Positions 30,777 through 35,664 of a stretch of DNA of 35,664 bases are shown here, piece after piece. Positions within the stretch are counted from its first letter, which is position 1. The number at the start of each line of letters is the position of its first letter. A model generated the notes under the pieces. That model had not been told where the DNA came from. It worked only from the letters and a program-made list of their open reading frames with translations, and ran no database searches. Made by a program: the position numbers and the translations under genes. Source of the stretch: a virus; IMG/VR virus record IMGVR_UViG_3300042896_000063, positions 1 through 35,664 of that record, one strand, 5' to 3'.

Positions 30777-31057
30777 GTGTTCTTCTCCCTTAATGCCTCG
30801 TCAATCTTTTGAAGTAAAAGTAACATCTTGCTAGACGGCTCTATTGTTGCGTAACTAGATGCCCAAGCTACTGTATATCCATACCCATTCCCCATACCTA
30901 AGTTGTCCCCCCATATAGATTTAGCAATTGCAATAAACTCCTCTCCACTTAAACTCTGCCATTCTTTTTGGTGGGTGTAGAGTTTTAATTCTCTATCAAG
31001 TTTCAATACAAAAATTGCATTCTCATGCACCATTTCATCTATCGTTCCTATATACAT
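30773..31057 (-). CDS. Phage protein with LYTHxKEW motif, copy A (94 aa)
   Basis: A 94-aa protein of unknown function. Central LYTHQKEWQSLSGEEFIAIAKS resembles the LYTHP-L-EE-I pattern of a group of small phage proteins. The same motif occurs in the next gene upstream (31048-31275), and the two DNA copies share a nearly identical 26-bp stretch (30957-30982 and 31145-31170). Overlaps both neighbours, ATGA downstream. Confidence 0.65.
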   Translation of the reverse strand: MYIGTIDEMVHENAIFVLKLDRELKLYTHQKEWQSLSGEEFIAIAKSIWGDNLGMGNGYGYTVAWASSYATIEPSSKMLLLLQKIDEALREKNT

Positions 31058-31275
31058 AAGTTCTTATTCCTCAATAAATTTTCAACTGCCTGAAGTGTGT
31101 GTTCGTTTAAAGGTATTGAATTAATTTCTTCTGCTGTCAGTCCTTGCCATTCTTTTGGGTGGGTGTAGAGAGGTATCGTATAGTGTTCATCAGGTTCTCT
31201 ACGCACAACAGCTTTTATGATATGGTTCAAAGGCAATACTTCTTCCGACATCCATGCTACTGGTTTTTTAGTCAT
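31048..31275 (-). CDS. Phage protein with LYTHPKEW motif, copy B (75 aa)
   Basis: Seventy-five residues: MTKKPVAWMSEEVLPLNHI, RREPDEHYTIPLYTHPKEWQGLTAEEI, then a short helix. The LYTHP motif followed by LTxEEI is widespread in small phage proteins with no known function. First gene of a leftward sub-operon that follows a 185-bp leader with dyads. Probably a tandem duplicate of, or module exchange with, the downstream gene. Confidence 0.65.
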   Translation of the reverse strand: MTKKPVAWMSEEVLPLNHIIKAVVRREPDEHYTIPLYTHPKEWQGLTAEEINSIPLNEHTLQAVENLLRNKNLCI

Positions 31276-31460
31276 CTTGTTTTCCCTGTTAAGTTAGTTA
31301 AGTACAACATTTCAGGCTAAAATTTAACTAGATGTGTAGACTAGCTAACATATATATTTGTATCTATAAACTAGCTTTAAAGCACTTTAAGTACACATTT
31401 ATAAGTATTACCTAGGCAAAGACCATAAGTTAATAGGACGAAGCACCATATCCCACCACG
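31276..31460 (-). promoter_or_regulatory. AT-rich leader with dyads
   Basis: No ORF. TTAACTAG (31324-31331) and CTAGCTAA (31341-31348) form an 8-bp stem (one G-U in the leftward transcript) with a 9-nt loop. GCTTTAAAGC (31374-31383) is a perfect 10-bp palindrome. CTAGCT occurs at both. The layout suits an operator or promoter region for the genes 31275 to 30009; I see no convincing -35/-10 pair. Confidence 0.4.
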
Positions 31461-31808
31461 TTACTTTTTTTCAGGGATTACTCGGTAGAACTTAACGTAT
31501 TTCCATTCAAGATTACCTGCAAGCTCTTTAAATGACCTTGATATATATGTTTCTACCTCAATCCAATCTGTAGAATTTACAGGGCAATTACTACTTTCAT
31601 CATGTTTTCTCCATTCATAATGTTCACCTGTAGGGCCATTCTGCCCAATAATATCAATTCTACCCTCATCCCAGTCTGGGTCTGGATTACGTTCTGTAGG
31701 TTTCTTGCTAAATATTTTATCATAATTATCCGCATACTTTTGTTGCTGTTCTTTATTACCTACCCTTGTTACTAATGCATCACCAGTTACACCATTATAC
31801 GTAGCCAT
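31461..31808 (-). CDS. Hypothetical protein (115 aa)
   Basis: A 115-aa charged protein starting MATYNGVTGDALVTRVG, with KPTERNPDPDWDEGRIDIIGQNGPTGEHY in the middle and a beta-rich end (NLEWKYVKFYRVIPEKK). No family recognised. It is two to three bases downstream of the glycosyltransferase gene, so it may belong with it. Confidence 0.7.
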   Translation of the reverse strand: MATYNGVTGDALVTRVGNKEQQQKYADNYDKIFSKKPTERNPDPDWDEGRIDIIGQNGPTGEHYEWRKHDESSNCPVNSTDWIEVETYISRSFKELAGNLEWKYVKFYRVIPEKK

Positions 31809-31811
31809 ATA

Positions 31812-32675
31812 TTACCTTTCAATTAATTTCATGCCATATTCATTTACAGCATTAACTTTTATAAAATCATCTCTTAATTGTGGCAAGTTCTTAAAGCCAC
31901 TATAATCTACATGATGATGCCATCTCTTAAATTTATATACTAATGCAGAATATTGAGGGTAAACATCTACAAGCATCTTAGATTTAGGCAATGTACCCTC
32001 TTTATCATAAAACTCTTCTGTATTGCCACCGCCTAGTGTTGAAGTTCTTAATTTATTCTGTAAAAATGCATAAAAAGAAACAGTACAGTAACCTTGTTCA
32101 AGCATATCTAAAGACAATATTGTATCTTCATTATAACGACCACGCCATCTTAAATTAATATCATTGCGAATAAGATTGCATGAGTAAATTCGTGTATTAA
32201 GTTTAAACGGCACATTAATACTTCTCTCAGGTGCAAAGAATCTATATTCAGGACCTGCCATTGCTACATTGCTATACCTATCACAAAAATCTTCCATTGC
32301 TTTAAATATACTAGCTGACTTAACAGGCACACGTTTATTATTATTAAGTCTAGCAAAGCCATCAATGTTATCGTCCATTACCCAATGCCACTTATAACCA
32401 TTGTCTATTGCATGTTGCCATGCAAAATTACGAGCAGGGCCAGGGCCTGTAGACTTGCTTAGACCATGCTCATCAAGTAACTCATATGAATCTTTATAGC
32501 TTAAATCTAGTACTAGTAAATTATCTTTATGCTTTTCATTAGTTCTATATAGTTCATATTCTTTTGGTTCTACTATTACGTAGTAGTCACACCCCATAGA
32601 TTTTAATGTATCTGCAGTAAGCATCTTTTCATACCGACCTTTAGAAGGTATATATATTGGATAACTATTTTTCAT
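31812..32675 (-). CDS. TET-associated-type glycosyltransferase (GT-A fold)
   Basis: A 287-aa GT-A enzyme. The opening YPIYIPSKGRYEKMLTADTL, VIVEPKEYELY, GPGPARNFAWQHAIDNGY and WVMDDNIDGFARLN (DD at 101-102, the nucleotide-sugar/metal site), then GRYNEDTILSLDMLEQGY, match phage TET-associated glycosyltransferases, which add sugars to modified DNA bases. No TET/JBP oxygenase or base-synthesis gene is encoded here, so its acceptor is unclear and a glycan or protein target is possible. ATG 32675 chosen; ATG 32681 adds two residues. Overlaps the upstream gene. Confidence 0.75.
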   Translation of the reverse strand: MKNSYPIYIPSKGRYEKMLTADTLKSMGCDYYVIVEPKEYELYRTNEKHKDNLLVLDLSYKDSYELLDEHGLSKSTGPGPARNFAWQHAIDNGYKWHWVMDDNIDGFARLNNNKRVPVKSASIFKAMEDFCDRYSNVAMAGPEYRFFAPERSINVPFKLNTRIYSCNLIRNDINLRWRGRYNEDTILSLDMLEQGYCTVSFYAFLQNKLRTSTLGGGNTEEFYDKEGTLPKSKMLVDVYPQYSALVYKFKRWHHHVDYSGFKNLPQLRDDFIKVNAVNEYGMKLIER

Positions 32676-32994
32676 CAACATATACCATACGTTTAGTATC
32701 AGTAATTGGCCAATAAAATGATTTAGTCGTATATGTAATCACTTTACCTAGCAACTTTGAAAATTCTTGCATATCATATTCTGATTCAAAGTTAATCTGA
32801 ATGGTATGTACTGACTCTTTGTTTTTAAAGCTAAATTCTGGCATATCTTGCCAATGATTTAAAGCAAATTCAACTGCAGAACTACCATCAGACTTACCAA
32901 ATAAATCAACTTGGTCATCAATTAAAATACTACCTTTAATATAATTCTCAGAATATCTTACTACTTTACCATCATCATCATATAGGGCGTACAT
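32665..32994 (-). CDS. Conserved phage protein upstream of the glycosyltransferase (109 aa)
   Basis: A 109-aa protein. The C-terminal half contains TIQINFESEYDMQEFSKLLGKVITYTTKSFYWP, a segment that recurs in phage proteins near DNA-modification or ParB-like genes. No enzyme motif. Its end overlaps the glycosyltransferase gene, so the pair is probably co-translated and may work together. Confidence 0.65.
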   Translation of the reverse strand: MYALYDDDGKVVRYSENYIKGSILIDDQVDLFGKSDGSSAVEFALNHWQDMPEFSFKNKESVHTIQINFESEYDMQEFSKLLGKVITYTTKSFYWPITDTKRMVYVDEK

Positions 32995-33003
32995 TTTATG
33001 CTC

Positions 33004-33378
33004 CTAGAAAGGAATATCTTGGTCAATATCTTCAATAGCAACATTAGATGGCTTTTGTACAGGTGAATCAGACTTACTGCCAAGTAAGGTTACTTCATTT
33101 ACACGTAGTTCTAAACTTAACTTCTCAGCACCATCTTTTGATGTATAAGGGCGATTAGTTAATTGACCCTCAACGCCAATCTTTGTGCCTTTTAAAAGCA
33201 TAGGTGCTAATGTTTCAGCACGTTTACCGAACAATGCACAATTCACCCATGTAGTCACTTGCTTATCACCGTATCCACTTGTTAGCGCAAAGCTAAAGTT
33301 ACAGATTGGGTCACCCTTTGCCGTATATTTAAGTTCTGCATCTTTACCTACATTACCAATTGCATTTAAGTTATTCAT
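33004..33378 (-). CDS. ssb: Single-stranded DNA-binding protein
   Basis: A 124-aa OB-fold SSB. NNLNAIGNVGKDAELKYTAKGDPICNFSFALTSGYG, TTWVNCALFGKRAETLAPMLLKGTKIGVEGQLTNRPY, and LELRVNEVTLLG follow the classical SSB pattern. The short tail ends in acidic residues and DIPF, the C-terminal tip that recruits partners such as exonucleases. Overlaps the exonuclease gene upstream and belongs with ERF and NinB. Confidence 0.95.
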   Translation of the reverse strand: MNNLNAIGNVGKDAELKYTAKGDPICNFSFALTSGYGDKQVTTWVNCALFGKRAETLAPMLLKGTKIGVEGQLTNRPYTSKDGAEKLSLELRVNEVTLLGSKSDSPVQKPSNVAIEDIDQDIPF

Positions 33379-33988
33379 CTTTTAAATCCTTTAATTGTTG
33401 AGTTAATTGTGTTACTTCATCTAAGAACCTACTTACTGCTACTTCTGTTTCTTCAATCCATTTATTATCCCTATGCACACGTGTTACAAATAGTGCTAAA
33501 TGCTCACCAACTTCTGGACAGTAGCTAACAAAATCACACCAATCTCTACCTGTACAAACCATCTGCCATTGCATCTGTGCATAATACTTGCTAGGTGACT
33601 TACCACTTAGAATTGTATCTACATGGTTACCTGCAGTAGGGCATTTAATTTCTACTAAACCATCTTTACCTACTAACCCATCAGGACTTGCACCTGTCAT
33701 TTCTATAGTTGGGTGTTCAGCAAAGCCAATTTCATCTACAACTACATCATTTTTAAACTCATACAATGCACGTGCAATCGGTTCTAGGGATGTTCCACGT
33801 TCCATGTGATGGTTTGTATACCCCTCTGCTTTTAAACCCGTTAGGCGCTCGCAAACAAGTTCTACACGATAGTTCTTACGTGATGCAGACTCACCTGTTT
33901 TTAAAGTTGAAAGTATGTCTGTAATTTTACTAGCTGTAGCTTTACCTAACCTTGCAGAAAACCATTCTGGTGAACCTTGAATAATCAT
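33371..33988 (-). CDS. YqaJ/lambda-type exonuclease
   Basis: A 205-aa 5'-3' exonuclease of the lambda Exo/YqaJ family that makes 3' overhangs for the annealase. Motifs: GSPEWFSARLGKATASK, ERG (63-65), SPDG (D103), VEIKCP (E113, K115), and the QMQWQM helix followed by WCDFVSYCP. These are the catalytic and fold residues of the family. With ERF and SSB it forms a complete two-component recombination system. ATGA overlap with the gene upstream. Confidence 0.92.
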   Translation of the reverse strand: MIIQGSPEWFSARLGKATASKITDILSTLKTGESASRKNYRVELVCERLTGLKAEGYTNHHMERGTSLEPIARALYEFKNDVVVDEIGFAEHPTIEMTGASPDGLVGKDGLVEIKCPTAGNHVDTILSGKSPSKYYAQMQWQMVCTGRDWCDFVSYCPEVGEHLALFVTRVHRDNKWIEETEVAVSRFLDEVTQLTQQLKDLKDE

Positions 33989-34125
33989 TTTTTAATCCTT
34001 GGTAATGGTCTTGAAAGTAAATACTTATGACCTAAATTAGTAATCTGTTCAGCAATCTTAACAGCTCGGTCTGCTACAAGTTTAGGGTCTGGTGCAGATA
34101 GACCATATAGACTATGAATTATCAT
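33985..34125 (-). CDS. Small basic protein in recombination operon (46 aa)
   Basis: Forty-six residues linked by ATGA overlaps at both ends. Begins MIIHSLYGLSAPDPKLVADRAVKIAEQITN and ends in a basic tail (SRPLPRIKK). No family. The double overlap and clear frame support a real gene. Confidence 0.65.
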   Translation of the reverse strand: MIIHSLYGLSAPDPKLVADRAVKIAEQITNLGHKYLLSRPLPRIKK

Positions 34126-34319
34126 TTTTTTTCTCTAATCCTTATCATTTCATCTGCGTATTTATAACAACTAATAGGCATCCAACTTATTGCAGATGGG
34201 TTAAATTGCTCACCATTTAATTTTGCTTTTTTTTCTTCTGACTTTACTATTTCATAATTTGCTAACATTCCTTGTAATGCAAGTCCTGCAAAATAATCTC
34301 TTAGCTCTATATTATTCAT
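34122..34319 (-). CDS. Conserved small phage protein (RDYFAGLALQG type, 65 aa)
   Basis: Sixty-five residues with RDYFAGLALQGMLAN at the start and CYKYADEMIRIRE at the end, a layout common in small phage proteins of unknown function (RDYFAA-ALQGLLA ... AYxxADAML). It lies in the recombination operon between the ERF gene and a small gene. Confidence 0.75.
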   Translation of the reverse strand: MNNIELRDYFAGLALQGMLANYEIVKSEEKKAKLNGEQFNPSAISWMPISCYKYADEMIRIREKK

Positions 34320-34321
34320 GA

Positions 34322-34873
34322 TTAGTTACTCTCCATAATTGATTTCATTTCATCTTTAGCAATAGTGATTGCCTTTGAATAAACTACATCAGACTTAACT
34401 TCATTACGTACAGATATAAATACTGACTGCAGTTCTTCCATTGTCTTGGTAGCACGAATTTTATTAATGTATGTTTCTACTGGTGCTAACTTAGCTACAG
34501 GTCGTGATGCAGAGTTACCATCATCATCTTCTGCGGCTATGCCACAGGTTGCCATAAGACTATATCTACGTGCATAAGTCAAAGCACTACCATATGCCTG
34601 TGGATCCACTTTAATAGCTGGTACATGAAGTATGCCACCACTAATCTCTTCACCAGATTCATGCAATAAGATTGTTTCAATTTTAACTCCACTTTCACAG
34701 TCATGGTTACGTTGAATAAGTGCAATACCATTGTTATGTAATGCATCAATTACAGCTTCAATACATACACTAAGGTCAGCATATTTAGATTTAAAGAATG
34801 GGTTTGAGTTTGTCTTAAGTGCAGGTGCAAACTCTTTCTGAGCCTTAACTAATGCGGTTGCTATTTGTTTCAC
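34322..34873 (-). CDS. erf: ERF-family ssDNA annealing recombinase
   Basis: A 183-aa P22 Erf-type annealase. Key segments: LVKAQKEFAPALKTNSNPFFKSKYADLSVCIEAVIDALHNNGIALIQ, IETILLHESGEEISG, and DPQAYGSALTYARRYSLMATCGIAAEDDDGN, the GSALTYARRY block being diagnostic. It anneals complementary ssDNA exposed by the exonuclease. C-terminal half is variable, as usual. Followed directly by a small conserved gene and preceded by an acidic 51-aa gene. Confidence 0.93.
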   Translation of the reverse strand: MKQIATALVKAQKEFAPALKTNSNPFFKSKYADLSVCIEAVIDALHNNGIALIQRNHDCESGVKIETILLHESGEEISGGILHVPAIKVDPQAYGSALTYARRYSLMATCGIAAEDDDGNSASRPVAKLAPVETYINKIRATKTMEELQSVFISVRNEVKSDVVYSKAITIAKDEMKSIMESN

Positions 34874-35000
34874 AATTTAACTCCTTATTTAATTCATCAA
34901 TAAAATTTAGACTATGTATCCATGCATCATATTCTTCTAAGTTAATCTGAGCATTCTCTTCATTTTCACGTTCATCTGGTATGTAAGCATCATTAGCCAT
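34845..35000 (-). CDS. Small acidic protein (51 aa)
   Basis: ATG 35000 chosen because GGAGG lies 7 nt upstream and TAATG overlaps the preceding gene. The 51-aa product is acidic (DERENEENAQINLEEYDAW). It overlaps the start of the ERF gene by 29 bases. No family recognised. Confidence 0.6.
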   Translation of the reverse strand: MANDAYIPDERENEENAQINLEEYDAWIHSLNFIDELNKELNCETNSNRIS

Positions 35001-35122
35001 TACACAGCCTCCAAGAACATAATTGCAATACTCATAAGAATCACAGCTACAAAGCAAGAGCCTAAGACAATCATCTCTAGTGTGCTTTCTTCTTTTACAT
35101 TGCTATTTTTGTAATCAATCAT
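35000..35122 (-). CDS. 40-aa membrane micropeptide
   Basis: Overlaps the preceding gene by 8 bases and the next by TAATG. Polar start (MIDYKNSNVKEESTLEM) and one transmembrane helix (VLGSCFVAVILMSIAIMFLEAV). No family recognised. Confidence 0.6.
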   Translation of the reverse strand: MIDYKNSNVKEESTLEMIVLGSCFVAVILMSIAIMFLEAV

Positions 35123-35420
35123 TAGATAAACCTTTCAAAGTATTAGCATCTGCATCTTGAGCAAAGCCAATATTTTTTTCTGATTCTGTAAATGATTCGT
35201 TAATATTTTTAATTCTACGAGTAAGCAATAAGTCTTGTAGACTTTTTGTAATATCGTTAATTGATTTTTCATCAAGTGATGTTAATAAGTTCTTAACACC
35301 TGATGTAATTTCTACTGAAAGAAGTTCTATATTGCCGTGAGTTTCATAGTAATAAACATCAAATTGTTTACCTCTAAGAACTGGGTTTTGACTTAATACT
35401 TTTACTGTTTCTAATTTCAT
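35115..35420 (-). CDS. Hypothetical protein heading the recombination operon (101 aa)
   Basis: ATG 35420 follows GAGGAAAATAAA and a strong promoter. The frame is open up to 35474 but that part covers the promoter. Product begins MKLETVKVLSQNPVLRGKQFDVYYYETHGNIELLSVEITSG and continues helical. No family recognised. First gene after the promoter, so probably among the earliest products. Confidence 0.7.
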   Translation of the reverse strand: MKLETVKVLSQNPVLRGKQFDVYYYETHGNIELLSVEITSGVKNLLTSLDEKSINDITKSLQDLLLTRRIKNINESFTESEKNIGFAQDADANTLKGLSND

Positions 35421-35472
35421 TTTATTTTCCTCTACCGTTTTAACAAGGTTGCTTGATTGCGACCACAAATTC

Positions 35473-35500
35473 ATTATACAGACTTTTTATACTTTGTACA
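35473..35500 (-). promoter_or_regulatory. Promoter of the recombination operon
   Basis: Leftward TGTACA (35500-35495, four of six to consensus), 16-bp spacer, perfect TATAAT (35478-35473), about 50 bp ahead of ATG 35420. The surrounding 100 bp is extremely AT-rich. Confidence 0.6.
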
Positions 35501-35524
35501 CATAAATATACAATTATTTTAAAT

Positions 35525-35664
35525 TTATTTACATTGACTCCAAACAGCACTGCCATTAGCTTTACGTTGGTCACTTACTAAATTATGTGCAATTTGTTCT
35601 GCATTTGCTTCTCTCATCGCTCTATTTCTTTCTCTTTTTTCTCTAGCCATTTTATTGACTGGTT
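35525..35664 (-). CDS. 3' end of the junction-spanning hypothetical protein
   Basis: Same gene as the leftward frame at 1-440. Here it enters from the window end and stops with TAA 35525-35527 after residues NGSAVWSQCK. Bases 35538-35664 are the second copy of the terminal overlap, so this is not an additional gene. Confidence 0.75.
   Translation of the reverse strand, partial: PVNKMAREKRERNRAMREANAEQIAHNLVSDQRKANGSAVWSQCK
35538..35664. repeat. Exact terminal redundancy, copy 2 (circular overlap)
   Basis: Identical to bases 1-127. See the copy at the window start; the two collapse into one in the circular genome. Confidence 0.9.

Overview
The window is a complete, apparently circular (or circularly permuted) genome of a tailed phage, most likely a podovirus. 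Bases 1-127 recur exactly at 35538-35664, so one unit is 35,537 bp and the window runs 127 bp past its own start. The DNA is AT-rich by eye and every gene is phage-like; I see no integrase, tRNA, RNA polymerase or DNA polymerase. The morphogenesis set (portal about 708 aa, acidic scaffold, 314-aa capsid protein, short adaptor, P22 gp10-like hub, no tape measure or sheath) indicates a short-tailed virion with an accessory cargo of ejection proteins. A 23-aa pqqA gene at 29406-29477 suggests a host that uses the redox cofactor PQQ. Together with the low GC this points to an AT-rich methylotroph such as a freshwater or marine Methylophilaceae bacterium. The host assignment is inference.

Layout. 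There are two arms. The rightward arm (+ strand) starts at 1004 and runs to 30034. It opens with a VRR-NUC nuclease, a highly structured intergenic RNA, a replication initiator-like protein, a G39P-type helicase loader candidate, a PD-(D/E)XK-like nuclease, a small XRE regulator, NinB, a YbcO-like nuclease and a DUF3310 protein (1004-4946). A second structured leader (4950-5139) separates this from small accessory genes, a 526-aa protein with an HExxH motif, terminase, portal, scaffold and capsid (5140-13489). Head completion, tail and fibre genes follow (13541-22294), then ejection/internal proteins (22304-27131) and lysis (27131-28553). After a metallophosphoesterase come pqqA, a third structured RNA and an HNH-AP2 homing endonuclease (28560-30034). 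A short gene on the minus strand, with its own promoter, interrupts this arm at 7308-7487.

The leftward arm (- strand) starts at 891, crosses the circular junction and runs down from 35525 to 30009, where it meets the HNH gene tail to tail. It carries the recombination module (ERF annealase, YqaJ/lambda-type exonuclease, SSB), a TET-associated-type glycosyltransferase and a string of very short genes linked by ATGA or TAATG overlaps, several of them single membrane segments. The arms diverge from 892-1003.

Most notable: the phage carries pqqA, the ribosomal precursor peptide of PQQ, but none of the other pqq genes. The host would have to supply PqqB-E. Raising PQQ supply to methanol dehydrogenase during infection is the simplest idea; a decoy role is the alternative. 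Two intergenic regions (1385-1485 and 29499-29581) can fold into pseudoknotted RNAs with long exact helices that match no family I recognise, and a third region (5007-5121) may do the same.
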